Of a stretch of 64,000 bases of DNA, positions 32,310 to 44,124 are shown in pieces. This stretch comes from Parastagonospora avenae f. sp. tritici 18332-5 (taxonomy: Eukaryota; Ascomycota; Dothideomycetes; Pleosporales; Phaeosphaeriaceae). A model generated the notes under the pieces. That model did no database searches, was not told where the DNA came from, and saw only the letters and a program-made list of their open reading frames with translations. The stretch covers positions 1 through 64,000 of the forward strand of contig JAFJTR010000010.1 in assembly GCA_022559985.1 (NCBI GenBank). Reading direction: 5' to 3'. Each line of letters starts with the position of its first letter. Position 1 is the stretch's first letter. The position numbers and the translations under genes were made by a program.

Positions 32310-33901
32310 ATGAAAGACTTTCATGCAGCAATAGATGCAATCTGCCAAGCCTCTGACATTGAGGTACAGCATTACTGCCATGCGGCCGATGGTGCGAAGC
32401 TGTGCCAGACGATTGCAAGGCTCAAGACCATCTTCGATAATTTGCACCAAAGTAGGCTCGTCCTGGCCGAACTTCCCACATCCAGTCCAGCCGAACCTCC
32501 CACATCCAGTCCAGCCGACCTTCCCACATCCAGTTCGGCCGATCCTCTGACGCCCAGTCCAGCCGACCCTCTCACACCCATTTCAGGCAAACCTCTCACG
32601 CCCAGTCCAAGGAACCTAGCCATACCCCGGGCAGAAAAGCTGAGTTCGATGCTACTCACAAAGTTGGACAAGCTGAAGAAGTTCTTTTCTCAGCCTGTTC
32701 CAGATGCAGTGGGAAGACTAGCATGGGAACGGGAAGATTTTAGAATTGTTGATATTCGTCTTGCAGATCCTGCGAGGGAGCGAGGAATACACTGCGACTT
32801 TCGGCGCGCTCTCGGTGAGCGAAGTCTGGCTAAAGACTTTGATACCTGGTCATCTCCAAGTCAGCTCCAAGCCATGATTCGAAACAAGTCATTCATGCTA
32901 GACAAATCTCGGGCTCGTGGGAACAGAGCACGCTCAGTCACTGCTTTCCTCCATGCCAACTTCCCCGAGTCCTCACATGGTGTAGCTCGTAGGGCCATTG
33001 CCCATGGGCTCAAGATCCTTTCGATGCAGCATTGCCTTGGGGTAGGCATCTTAGGTCCTCTGTCAGTTGCACACACTCCTCTCTCAATCCTTGGATATGA
33101 AGAGTGCCTCGGCATCCTCAAAGCAGAGCAACTTCAGCCAGTAAGAGACTTCGCTTCCAAGTACTCAGACTGGACAAAGCAAGCACAAGACCAGTATGAC
33201 CAGCAGTGTCGAAGTTTTCGAGACTGCGAGTCGGAAGTGCCCATAAATTTGGGAGCAAATACTGGAGCACAACGACGCAAACACCAGGACATGCACGATC
33301 AGCCGCAGTCGCTACATTCACAAAACAACAGCAAGAAGCAAAAGACTCAACACATTGCTTCAACAGGAGCTTCAGGCACTGAGCGGGGTTGTAGTCAGTA
33401 TTCCTGCCTATGTTTCACTTCTAGAAAAGCTGACATCTGCAAGGTAAAACAGCAGTCAAAGCCTCTTGCGCCCGACAGGACCAAGAAGGAATCAGCAGAA
33501 TCACGTACGCCACGGGTTATAGTCACGAGGCGAATGTGGACGTTTGCGATACCTTCGTGCCAGCCACCGCCGCAGGGGGTAAGACTGTTAATTCACAGAG
33601 GCATGACGGATTACTGGACACGTACTATTGTACTCCGCCTATATGTACTGTGGCAGAGTCGCTACCATTTGAGATATATGAGGCGCCACGACCTTCTCCT
33701 CCAATGGAGCTCGACTTCGATTTCTACATGAACCCACAACAAGCAACTCTCCAAGATTTCTCCAGTTCCATCGGCGGCGAATCGAACTCGTTGAGTATAG
33801 CCGGGCAGTTTCATGAGATGTCTAACAGTGGCGGTCCTTTCCATGGTGTGACCATAGGCGGACCCCATCTGTCAGCCTGCGGAGTGGCAGTTGATGCGTG
33901 A
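32310..33901 (+). CDS. Hypothetical protein with 8-residue P/T/S repeats
   Basis: Exons 32310-33387 and 33444-33901 encode 511 residues. The 56-bp intron begins GTTGTA, has a GCTGAC branch and is in phase 1; reading through it gives an unrelated tail, so the spliced version is preferred. An N-terminal helical segment (about 1-50) is followed by six repeats of the type LPTSSPAE/PLTPSPAD. A globular-looking stretch follows (WEREDFRIVDIRLADPARER to LGVGILGPLSVAHTPLSILG) that may be a fungus-specific domain. Its C-terminal part is polar with many Q, N and H. The final exon is rich in proline and acidic residues (FDFYMNPQQATLQDF). I do not recognise it. Confidence 0.6.
32472..32615 (+). repeat. 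24-bp coding minisatellite, six units
   Basis: Six 24-bp units (cttcccacatccagtccagc and variants) encode 8-residue repeats. Neighbouring units are most alike, so copy number may vary between strains without breaking the frame. Confidence 0.9.
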
Positions 33902-33907
33902 AACTCA

Positions 33908-34458
33908 CTACGAGACGCCAGTCTCGCGACGCCATATCGAGATATGCGCAAAACCACCCCCGCGGCCTAAGAAAGTCTGAGGTATGTTATAAAGTGTACC
34001 TAGCATCTCCCCACTTTGTAGCGAGAAAGATTTGGATACAGCTGAAACATGGAACTCTGGCAGCCCATTAGTGGAGTCGAGAGGGCCTAGCGCAAGAATG
34101 ACTGTCGCTCTTTCTTTGTTGTCTCCGGATGGTTTATGAAGACGGTGGTGAAGATTGTTATACACAACGAGATAAGAGGTGACGGATGTTATTGCTTGAG
34201 GGGTCGTGTTCAAAATGGCGGCAGCGAATGTCCTAGCTTTCTGATTTCTTAGAATTAGTTGGCGACCTGATAATTGTACCTTCAGCCCTAACTCACCTCT
34301 AAATATGGTTGAATGTATTGATCGGTTTGTTCCGAACTTGGCACCATGAAGAAAGCGTCCTTGTCCACAGGTGTTGGTTGCCACCATGCTTTGAGCTGGT
34401 TGCATAGAGAATCCGCATCTCGGCTCTCCATACCTTCGCGCGTCTGTGGTGAGTTCAT
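33908..34458 (-). CDS. Hypothetical protein
   Basis: Exons 34458-34297 and 34240-33908 give 164 residues. The 56-bp intron begins GTGAGT, carries CTAAT and ends AATCAG, phase 0. The N-terminus MNSPQTREGMESRDADSLCN and the stretch LKAWWQPTPVDKDAFFMVPS are acidic and aromatic. The second exon (FAAAILNTTPQAITSVTSYL, FHVSAVSKSFSLQSGEML) appears globular. No family is recognised. A start further upstream, including the frame at 34951-34574, is possible. The stop codons of this gene and the plus-strand gene ending at 33901 lie only 6 bp apart. Confidence 0.5.
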
Positions 34459-34573
34459 GATGAGTATGTCAACATTTTCAGCGCTTGTGCTTCAAGGTCG
34501 GGCTGGTAAGCCATGTCAGCGGGGTAAGGTAAAGTCTTGGCGAAAGGCATGGCGGTCAGTTAAGCTCGAACCT

Positions 34574-34951
34574 TTAGTCACGTGTGAATAACTCAAAGTA
34601 GTATAGGTGAAAGTAGGCAGAATGGGGCTCTTCGGTTGAGACTCTGGCTACGTGGCCTCTCTCGCCAACCAACCCTTGGCGTACCGAGAGAACATGAAGT
34701 TGAGCGTTGCTCGTTTCGAGGAAGAGACCAAAGGTATCGCAATGCTTGATCTCCGCGTCTTGTAAGATGGAAAGCAGTGAAGCAGATGCGTCAACAATGT
34801 TGCATGTTGCCAATTGCGGGGTTAAAGGGGCATGAGTCACGCCGCCAGTTGTAGAGTGGCAATGCGTTGGCGGTGTGGGGTAATCGTGTGGGACATGGCC
34901 ACTTTCAACTTGAGTGCTAAACCTCACGAACGTACCTAAGTAGTGTCTCAT
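34574..34951 (-). CDS. Weak ORF, possible separate gene or upstream exon
   Basis: A 125-residue frame contains a proline/histidine-rich first half (HVPHDYPTPPTHCHSTTGG) and a more globular part (DASASLLSILQDAEIKHCDT). It may be a gene of its own or belong to the downstream gene on the same strand. No splice join was convincing. Confidence 0.3.
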   Translation of the reverse strand: MRHYLGTFVRFSTQVESGHVPHDYPTPPTHCHSTTGGVTHAPLTPQLATCNIVDASASLLSILQDAEIKHCDTFGLFLETSNAQLHVLSVRQGLVGERGHVARVSTEEPHSAYFHLYYFELFTRD

Positions 34952-35084
34952 GTATCGTCGTGCGCTTAAGCCTTACTTTGAGTTTTTGGAACTTCGCTGC
35001 GTTATAGAATGATAGGCAAGGAAGGTAGGAAGCCACGCAGCTCTAGGCAAAGACGTTCGTGGCGAGCGCTTCGATGAACGGAGC

Positions 35085-35124
35085 GTGTCCGCGTGTCCGC
35101 GTGTCCGCGTGCCCCCATGTCCGC
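35085..35124. repeat. 8-bp tandem repeat gtgtccgc
   Basis: Three perfect copies of gtgtccgc (35085-35108) are followed by two degenerate ones. Confidence 0.85.
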
Positions 35125-35299
35125 GAGGCGCGGTGCATATTTCCGGCATAGCCCTTCTAAGAAGTGACCTTCGTGGAAGGCCCTGACCAGCAATCGCTGG
35201 AAACCCTTCCGCTGCACAGCCATACTAGAATAAACTTTATTCTATTTTTCGCGATGAGCGTCTGCTCGCACTGGCTGACATCGCTGTGGAATGCAATGA

Positions 35300-35488
35300 T
35301 TCCTGCCAGCAAGTGCACAATTCACGACTTCCGAGAGTGGCCATGCAAGGATCAAGTTCCGAATTTGGATTTACGCAGCGCTAAAGATATTAGCTCGACA
35401 CAGGGACGCTGTCCTGGCCAACGAATTACCGCCAGGTCACGAAGGATTAAAAAAGTTCATGCTTGCCAACCTCAACAAATCCTGGTAG
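35300..35488 (+). other. Orphan C-terminal coding segment
   Basis: The frame starting after a stop at 35297-35299 encodes ARIKFRIWIYAALKILARHR, then AVLANELPPGHEGLKKFMLA and NLNKSW before a stop. This is a strongly protein-like helical tail, and I have an impression of similar tails in other fungal proteins but cannot name one. There is no ATG, so it must be a last exon (acceptor near 35309, CCTGCCAG) or a gene fragment. No upstream exon was found. Confidence 0.4.
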
Positions 35489-37487
35489 CCAATGAATCAG
35501 ATTGCCCCAGGTGCCCAAGAGGAGCCTAATCATTGCCGTCCCTGTAAGATAAGAGTCTTTTTTAGTCAAAGAGGAAAAAAAACCGGCTGGACGTATGTAA
35601 TAAACAGTTGCCTGTTTTCAGTTTTCAGTTTATGGTTTCAGGCGCAAATATCAGCCACAGCAGACCAGGAACGGGATTTGAATATCAGGAAAACTTCTTC
35701 TTCAATGAATCCGCACAGCAGAGAACATCAACGAAAAAGAGAGAATAGAAAGTCCAGCAAAAATTGCCCCGGTGAAGCCCGCGAACGAGATTCAATTCAA
35801 GACCTGTCCGCGCTGTGCAAATGCAGCAGATCCTGAATGATTGACCCAATACATGAGCTGGGTAATCCCAAGAAGGTAAGTATGATTTTGTCACAGAAGG
35901 AGCGACGGGCAGTTTATATACTGGGAGGAAGGAGCGTGCGCCGCTAGCGCCGCTAGCGTGAGCACTAGGCAGCCGAGGGCACGTGATGGGCACGTGACGT
36001 GATGTCATGCTAGAGTTTGCACTTCTCAGGTGCAAACCTTCACCCAAACGAGGACCTGTGTACGAGTAGCTTCACTGCCAATGGTACAGCATCATGTCCA
36101 GTCATGAGCCGCGTACACAAACGAGATTCTTTATTTAAGTAGGAGGTAAAGGTGAAGAAACACGAATTCCCGAAGTACCAGAAGAGGGCCATGTTCAACG
36201 ACTGTGCTAGTGTCACAGGCAGTAATACGAGATCGATACCTCTTCAAATCATCACGCGTAGGTTGCATGCCATGGTCGCCTTCGCACGATGCGAGAGAAG
36301 AGGTGATGTTTGCGTGGTATCGTACTATTGTCGACGTGAGAGTGTTATTTTCGAGCCAAGTATCAGGAAGCATTCAACTGCGACTAATGATACCATGGTG
36401 CTTTGAGTCCGTCTTACATTGCGCCCTCGAGGCTCCATCCACATCCGGTGTCGAGTTTCATGGTCCGCGTCTCGCAATGTGGCGATGTTCAACTCTCGAT
36501 ACATTCGTGATGTGAGCTGGATCAATATCCTGGGGCTGTATTCAAAAGAAACGCTTCACCACGGTTTCATGCACTATATATGGTGGCGAGCCATTGGCTA
36601 TATTCCAGACTCTTGCTGCCGCATTCTACGATTACAGCGAGGTCATCTGAGCAGCCTTGCTACGCCGCACTCGTGCCCCGCATAAGCCCCGAAAGCTCCA
36701 TACGACATCATGCAATGACGTTTCAAATATCAGCGTCGCTTCATCTTGTGCTCTGCTTCCTTGACCAGTTTGACTCACCCTGAAACTGTTGAGTCCGCAA
36801 GATACTCGTACCTAGATACGCGCCAGTTCGTTAGGCAACCACATCACGAGAGCGTTAACGTAGACGACAGCTGTCACCGTTCAGCGACCTCTCCACTCAT
36901 CACCACGCCTTATTTGGGACCAGCAGCATACCCACTCGTCACGCTCCTGAACCTCTCGAAGATAGCTTGACGATCATGGATGGTAAGTCAAAGCTGCCTG
37001 CGAACAGCTGCGGATGATTCTTTATCAGTCACCTAGCTAAGTCTGGCAAATGATGCACTTATCTTGCTATTCTTTATTTATCTTTTTGTTCTGTTTCATT
37101 GACCATATGGTATAGGAAATGTTCACTCCTACGAACACTTGCAGTACCAGACGCCGTCATTTTCTCGCATTGCATGCCACGGAGCATTACGCCTCCAACA
37201 TACTTGACGACTGTGCCATCGGCATTGGGGCTGTATTCCGCCTCTCTTCTACTCTAAATGAGCTACGCGGCGTTGTCGTGTGCTTCAGGCTAGGGCGGCT
37301 ATGCTGTGCCTGTCTGTAATAGCATGCAAGTGCTTCCACTATCATGGGATCGTAGGCACCGTCTTGAGAGCATAAATACGGCAACAGTTTCTGCATCATG
37401 GAATCTCATTACTCCTATCGTCCCTATACCTCGTCCTACTCTTCTTCCTTAGCAGACATCGCGCGTCGAGGAATTCTATTTTCAACC
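35489..37487. other. Intergenic, no confident gene
   Basis: Many short frames overlap on both strands without domains. The plus-strand frame 36746-36970 (ending in PLVTLLNLSKIA) is protein-like but isolated. Two cgctagcgc-type short repeats occur near 35940. Nothing else is recognised. Confidence 0.35.
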
Positions 37488-39170
37488 ATGAAGCGCATCT
37501 TCGCTTGGTCCCTCTTACTCCAAGCTGTTCTCTCAGATGCATATGCTGATCGACAAGGTTTAGCCGTTCTAGGATCAATGCCGATGACGGGGATGCAGGC
37601 AGAAGTCTTTCATCCATGATGACCAGAAACGTCGCTCAGCCGGAGCTCGAAAACACTTCGATTACCCCAGTAACAGTAGAAATACGCGAAGAACAACCAC
37701 GGGAAACCCAGTCATATATTGCCCGCGCGACCGACAGGAACAACGACACGCAAACGGCCGAAACGCGAAAATGGCTCGAGGGCATAGTCGAAGACAAATC
37801 GGAAATGTGTGAGATGGGAGGCTTCCCATGGAAGCCAGAGGAGGTCCCAGACGAGGAGATGGAGAGGTTCATTGATGAAGGAAGATTTGACGAGATAGAC
37901 AAGTATCAGAAACGATATGCATGGACGGGTCTGATACTGGACAAAGCAGGGTGCGAGCTGGTGAAAGCGAAAACGAAATGGATCAGAGAAATCGAGCTGG
38001 AATCGAGGGAATGAGCCCAATGGCGAACTCAACATGCGTTGTAGTTCCAGCGCCTTGTTCATCTCACATCATCACTACTGACGTCGTAACTAATATTTAC
38101 CACATAGATTGTAGTCTTTAGCGTTCATGCCATACCCCCAAAGGGTGGCTGGACGCGCCAGCAAGCCCAAGCGGAAGACATTGGCCGAGAATTGACCCAA
38201 TGGATAGACCTGCTGCACAAAGTAGGAGTACCCGTTGCTGTTGCTTCCGGGAACTATGGCGATGTCGAGAATCAGGACATCATTGATACACTGCCAGCTA
38301 TCTTGGAAGGCGAAAAATTTCCTCTCATCAACTTTGGAGCCACTACACTGGGAGATACAGCGTGGGGGAAACTCAAGGTAAATGGACTCAGGATAGTACA
38401 CAACCCACAATCTATGCCCCAGGAGTGGATGTGGTCGTTCATGACCATGTAGGTGGTAAAGAGGTACGCGACTCGGGAACTTCATTCGCGGCTCCAGTGA
38501 TTGCCGGTATCGTTGCGGTACACATGAACTATCAATCCTGGGATAAAGACAAGACTGGCATTGCAAGAGTGAAAGAAATCAAACGATGGATCCGGCCACC
38601 GGAATCCAGTTGGCAGCGTATCAAGAACCAGTTCCCTGACAAGCCCAACATGAAAGTGAACAGGTTAAGTAATAAAGCGAGAAAGAATAGAATGTTCCTT
38701 GCTGACTGAACGAGATTTGGAACGGCGCAGATGAAAACGCACACAAGTCTGTCAGTGGCAGCGCCTCAAACTCACGAGCACCACCACCCCAGGTACAGAA
38801 CGAACGCCAGACGTTCGTGGTAGGTCTAGAACAAGTGGACATTCCTCGCTGCACAACCTACACTCCATCTGGCATTAACACGAAGCCTACCACCATTTGC
38901 ACTCAGTCACACGACTACATGTATCGACATTTCTTCTACCGACTGGACCGCATCCATGATGTGGACAGTCTCTGCACCTCGACGCTGATCGATTTCCACC
39001 AAGATCAGCTAGGTGCAGTCGGCGATATCAAGCTGTTTGAATACCCTGTGTGGCCTCGTGGAGAGTGGAAGTTCAGCTTATACGGCGAACAATTTACTTA
39101 CAACAATGACGGTAACAACCCGGGTGCACTGTGGAAGGGCAATCGGAAAGTCAATTCAATGGCGATTTGA
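37488..39170 (+). pseudogene. Subtilisin-like serine protease, apparently frameshifted
   Basis: A possible signal peptide starts at 37488 (MKRIFAWSLLLQAVLSDAYA), and an acidic region is encoded in 37616-38014. After an intron ending at 38107 (CACATAG, CTAAC branch), the S8 fold is recognisable: VPVAVASGNYGD with the oxyanion-hole asparagine, TIYAPGVDVVV, and SGTSFAAPVIAGIVAVHM with the catalytic serine. Between the asparagine and serine blocks the frame changes at a G5 tract (38364-38368), with no room for an intron. A further intron (38669-38730, GTAATA) leads to a C-terminal extension ending at 39170. The catalytic aspartate and histidine motifs are not evident. The signal peptide and the acidic region are also in different frames. 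It is probably a decayed secreted protease; sequencing error in the G tract is possible. Confidence 0.65.
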
Positions 39171-39656
39171 AACACTATGGTAAGAAGCGCCGATGTCAGT
39201 GTACTGAATGGAGAAGTTTGCTAACTCGCCGCAGACCCAAATTCCGATGAGTGGTGCGAAAACACACTGACAAAATCATCGGGGTCTAGCAGGAAACGGC
39301 GCGGCCTGCTTGCTCGCAAATAGTGATCACCTTGGATGCATCTCTATGCAGCCACTATCAGCTTCTTCCCGACAGCTGTCTCCATATAGCTGCGACAGAA
39401 TGCGTATTACATACTCTGCGTCTTCAATATCCTCAAACGAGTCACTTCAACGATTCTTTCTTCCGTGCGCTCACGCTCTTTGGATCTACTTTATCCTGTT
39501 TCACACTATCTCATTCGTACATCTTCTTATATTTTGTCACGGGCTTGAGCAGGGAATGTTTTGTACTCCAGAGTTTCTTGCAGAATTAGGGCCAAACTTA
39601 CAAGGTACAGTTTGCTGTGCAGGTGGACACAATACACATCAATCATCAACTGATGC
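39171..39656. other. Intergenic between two 3' ends
   Basis: No gene is seen. The stretch separates the protease remnant from the convergent hydrolase gene and coincides with the change from accessory-like to core-like gene content. Confidence 0.4.
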
Positions 39657-40590
39657 CTAATCCAACGTCTTCAAAAATCTTAACACCCTGTCCGTGAACC
39701 ACAACTGCATCCCCTCCTCGCTCAGCTGATGATTCGCACCTATATTGAGTCCCGAAAGCGCACTCACCGCACCAATTGGCGCCGCCTTGATCCAGCGCTG
39801 TAGCAACATAACTTTATCCACCGTCGGCGGAACCGTCTCATCGTTTTCCGAGGGCATGAGCAACGTGGGTTTGTCCAACTTCCCAAACGTCTTGGCCAGG
39901 GCTTCATCAGGAAGGTCCGATGAGAAGAAGTCATCATCTCCACCCTTGGCGATGAGTGAGTGCCATCGGTATGCAGTGACGGGTGAAGAGAATATCGGCG
40001 GAATGAGTGACTTGGGCATGATCTCGTCTTTCTCGCCACGCGCGATCATATCTTCTGCGTGTTTGAGAGCCCCTGCTAGGAACTCTGCTGGCACGAAAAG
40101 GCTGCCTAATTCGCGGTCGGAGGTTGGTGCTTGAAGGACATATGCGTCGACAGGCGATGATGCATGGTCAGACGCGACGTAGGTAAGAATATCCTGGCAT
40201 CCTACCTGAGGTGAGTATAGTGCTTGAAGCTTCTAGTGTCGAGAACCTACCTGTCGAGCTTCCTAATAACACAATCTTCTCCTTGCCCAGTTCGCGCAGA
40301 TATGTTACAAGTGCAGAGATGTCTTCGGCATCGTTTGCAAGACTAGAAAATCCGAAGCCGGTATAAGAGCTGCGCATGCGGAACTCCCAGAATGAGTAGC
40401 TCAACTTCGAGTCTGCTTGGAGAGCTCCAACGATAGGGTCGAGGTGCTGAGCTCTATGTGGACCGCCAGTCAAGCCATCAATGTATATCAACGCATTGCG
40501 AGAAAACGTGTTGCCGCGCTCGTACGCACAGGCCGATGGTGTGGGAGATGTGAAAGGGTGGACGGTGACAGCGAAAGGTTTTGGAGCCAT
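39657..40590 (-). CDS. SidJ/DUF1749-type alpha/beta hydrolase
   Basis: Exons 40590-40251 and 40201-39657 give 294 residues, the usual size for the family. The 49-bp intron begins GTAGGT and ends CAGGTAG, phase 1, and joins LLGSSTG directly to CQDILTYV. The first strand NALIYIDGLTGGPHR, the nucleophile elbow GSSTGCQD, PTLLMPSENDETVPP carrying the acid residue, and the late histidine in GANHQLSE all fit DUF1749 esterases. The characterised fungal member SidJ hydrolyses the fusarinine-type siderophore after iron uptake, but paralogues exist and no siderophore genes are nearby. The start is the ATG of MAPKPFAV. Confidence 0.85.
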
Positions 40591-41045
40591 GATTTCAATT
40601 TGTTTTTGCACGCAAATGCTCAGCTTCTTGCACGTTCATGGTCTTATAATATGCTCGACCCATTTTAGGCAAGCCATCGTCGCCAAGACTTGTAGCCATA
40701 AGCGGGCCGAAAGGCGTATAGAGAAGCATATCATTGGTGCAATCGTGCTATGAGGTCCAATGGTATCAGCCAAGCGACGCGAGATGACTTGTTTTGAATA
40801 GCTAGGACACGAAATGAAATACTGACTAGTGGTCTGTACGGTACGGTGTAGTATCATGGTGGCTGACATTCATCTCGTAAGCTATTCTCCTATGATATTC
40901 TACGGATATTCCTTAATCTTGAGAATTACATAGTGCTTAGACCATGCTGGTTCTCCAATTCCTGATTGATGTTTCGTAATGTATTCGTGATCGATGTGGT
41001 GTTCTCACCACGCTTTCATTCAAATCTGCACACAGCAGTCTTCGT

Positions 41046-41622
41046 CTATAGGAAGACCGCCGCAGCTGCAGCTGCCATGACGCCGAACTTCGCGTCCAGG
41101 AATGCTTGCGCGGTTGGCACAGCTGCACCGGTGGAGCTTGCAGTTGCCGCCGTTCGGGCAATCACGGATCTGACAATGCTGAACTGGTCGGAGACCTGCT
41201 GCTCTTTGAATGCTCGCGCGCTGCTCGGCAGCGCAGTATACCAGTCCGGCTTCGAAAAGAAGGTAGTTGTGGTGCCATCGTTGGTCACATCAGCTGGGAT
41301 CGAGTAGTTCGAGGCACTTCGTGCGAAGGCGGCAATCTCGGAGGCGGCGGATGATCGCGACGATTGGTATGTGGATCCGAGGCCGCTGGTGAATCGATCG
41401 TAGGCGCGGTTTCCATTCACGAGGACGCTGAAGGTCCAGCCTGAAGCCTGCAATACATCAATACAAGTTTTGAGCTTGGAAGTGGGCCAGGCTTACTTCT
41501 GCCGGATCTGTGAAAGAAGGGATTTGATCAGTTGGGATCGGTGGCACTGTGTAGACCATAAAGTCCGCATGCGCAACGCGGATGGCTGCGGCTACGGCGA
41601 CGATGAAAGACGCGAAATGCAT
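41046..41622 (-). CDS. Secreted, probably GPI-anchored protein
   Basis: Exons 41622-41497 and 41447-41046 encode 175 residues. The intron begins GTAAGC and ends TTGCAG, phase 0. A signal peptide (MHFASFIVAVAAAIRVAHA) is followed by a polar domain (SGWTFSVLVNGNRAYDRFTS, a Ser/Ala-rich stretch, FSKPDWYTALPSSARAFKEQ). A hydrophobic C-terminus (MAAAAAAVFL) after small residues is compatible with GPI anchoring to membrane or cell wall. The frame is open to an earlier methionine at 41670, but the MHF start gives the classical signal peptide. Family not identified. Confidence 0.75.
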
Positions 41623-43400
41623 GATTGCGACAACTATCAAAGGCGCACCAACAATGTACAAGAAAGGCAAAAGGTGTAGAGTGAGTGTGGCTCAAGGTGT
41701 TGTTACAGAGGGTAAGCCTGGGGCGGGTAGGCAAGCCATCATCGACAACGCCGAGCACGACTTCTCGTATCAAACCATTCGCGATCCACACTTCCCGCTG
41801 ATGGCGTCGCAGTCCCTGGAGGCGATTGAGGCGAAGTCGCGAACGAGGTCTGTGACGATGACGCGGCTCTACCTGCCAAGCCGAGCGAATCTAACTTAGA
41901 TGGCACCCGTGGAACTTCACTCTTGCACCGCGCATGTTCATCTGGCAATGATGCTCGAACGCCACCATGAATTACAAGTCTTTAGGCGCCCATCGTCTCG
42001 AGCCAATGTGATGACCGTTCGCGACTTAATCAGTAGAGTGTCAGCCAAGGCTGAGACAATGCCTTGGCTGAAATGACTTGCGCCTTACTGCTTAGATAAT
42101 GCGTCTTGGTCGACCTTTCTACGCGGGAAACTAGATGATTAGATGTCAACAACACGAATACTTTCATACCTTCTTCGATCGAAGCATCCAACAATTCAAG
42201 CCCAGACTCGGACAAGTCAGATGTGGTCCCGTATTCAGCACCCAATACCAGAACGAACATCACCTAACTCTGATGCTCAGGACCCGTGCGCTGGCACTGG
42301 GATACTCATATTCGGGCCAATGAGAAATACAACTATGCCGGATGTCCAAGTGGCTCCGATGGCTGCTCCATGAGCACGCGACTCTTAGGATAGGATGGGA
42401 TCGGAATCTTCGAAGTGAGGGACCGCATCTGTTTGAGTCTACAGCGTGTAAAATTGGTCGACCACGGATGTGTAAAAGAGCAGGCAGTCATGTCGCAGTA
42501 TACCAGGCGCGAAGAAGCTTCTCGCAGCGTTCCTTGCATACGCGCCTCTTACTCTTATAGCCCCGCATGGCTTCGTGGCAACATGCGATGCGACTGAGAT
42601 CTCCTGATACCGGATATCACGGGTACGAAAATAGAGAGAGAGCTATTGCTATTCGAGATCAAGCAGGACGGACAGCACAGTACGGATCCGGATTGTAAGT
42701 GCTTCGTCTACACTTGCTTATGTCTCTGAGCCGATGCTGCAGGGCTGTGGATTCAGTGACGTGCCACGCTACTATGACCGCTCCAGATGATGGCTAGTGG
42801 TATACGATTCCGGAATGCTTGCAGCTGGAATTTAAACTCGTATGCCGTATGATGATCGCACTTTGTGTTGCAAACAATGAGGGTAGTGCGCAATTCTTTC
42901 CTGGGTGTCATCCGTTGCAGGTCAGTGGAGAGGGCAAGACAATTCCAGAGAACGTTGGTAAGCTCTCCGGAGTCATGTGATAGCGAGGGTCAGGATGTCA
43001 TCTTTGGTATTCATAACCAAATGCCGTACAAAGTGCCGGGACCGGCGCTGTTCGAGTGCTGCGACAGTTGCAGAGTAAGACTATGAAGTCTAGACTTGAA
43101 TAAGAATCGCAGCCGGTCAAAGTGCTTACAAAGCATCGGACCTTCTGAAGAATTACCAGTATCTGCGAAGTTGAACATTGCAGCGCGGCCGAAGGTGAGC
43201 CACCGTAGACGGCCCGTATGGCTGAAGCGGCTGAGCTTTTGTGTGACAAGCGTGGGGTTGATTCATGCAAGCGCCGAGCTCGAAACACTATTTCGGCTGG
43301 ACTTCCCGTCTACAGACAGACAAGATCGGCAGGTCCGCCTTCCGCAACACTTAAACAACATCGAGTGTCGTGCATCATACAACATACAGTACCAAACACC
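41623..43400. other. Intergenic, possible unrecognised exon
   Basis: Around 42500-42690 all three plus frames look partly protein-like. One begins at 42567 (MASWQHAMRLRSPDTGYHGY) and ends at a GTAAGT. No second exon could be joined. The rest appears non-coding. Confidence 0.35.
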
Positions 43401-44124
43401 ATGGAGCTTCCAGCAGGACTTGTTCAGGACACTTTCGAGCACACATTAAAGACGTTGTCGAAATGCTTCCTCAATGACAAATTTCAGCGCTACTTGGTAT
43501 TCGACACTTATGATGTTCCTGATTCACAGGATCTGGATATTCCGCTCAATACGCGAATGTTCGAAGAATCAATGAATGGATTGTTGTCAGAAGAAGGAGG
43601 AGTATTTGCCACTATACCTGGCAGCAGTGTTACTTCCATCTGGTCAGTCGAGGAATTCCGATGAGGCATCTCATCAGGCCGTTCATTCTGTTCAAGCGCT
43701 AATTGTGGGCATAATTAGGTATCTCGAAGATCTGAAGGATGAACCATACGAAGACCACGAACACTTGCCGCGGGTGCACAATGAAATGAATGCGCAAGCC
43801 GACGTAGCAAGAAAACGTCTCTTAACACCACCAAAAAAGCTCCTGCATCTGGCCTTAATCGCCAACGACAAGGAGTCTGTGCCCAGCGATGGCCGAAAAG
43901 CTGGTGCGAGCGATGTGATCAGGCCCATGTTGGAGATGGCGACCTCGCGTGGGTGGCCAGTCGTCCTCGAGGCGACATCACCGCGTTCGCGAGACATCTA
44001 CGCGCGCTTGGGATTCAAGGTTGCTGGAGAGCTGAAGTTGGGTGCGGGAAGGATCAATAGTAAGGGCCGCAGAGAAGAGGGTGGTGAAGGCGTTTCGCAG
44101 TGGGCAATGGTTTATGGATCGTGA
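43401..44124 (+). CDS. GNAT-family N-acetyltransferase
   Basis: Exons 43401-43642 and 43719-44124 encode 215 residues. The 76-bp intron begins GTCAGT, has a GCTAAT branch and ends ATTAG, phase 2; it explains what otherwise looks like a frameshift. The N-terminal part (GLVQDTFEHTLKTLSKCFLN, GGVFATIPGSSVTSIW) precedes LLHLALIANDKES, the acetyl-CoA-binding region. Motif B follows: GWPVVLEATSPRSRDIYARL then GFKVAGELKLG and a WAMVYG end, typical of fungal acyl-CoA N-acyltransferases of about 220 residues. The glycine-rich pyrophosphate loop is diverged. The substrate cannot be inferred. Confidence 0.8.

Noticed and set aside
43560..43760. Apparent frameshift in the acetyltransferase gene
   Set aside because: A 76-bp intron (43643-43718) with GTCAGT, GCTAAT and ATTAG signals joins both frames in phase, so the gene is intact.
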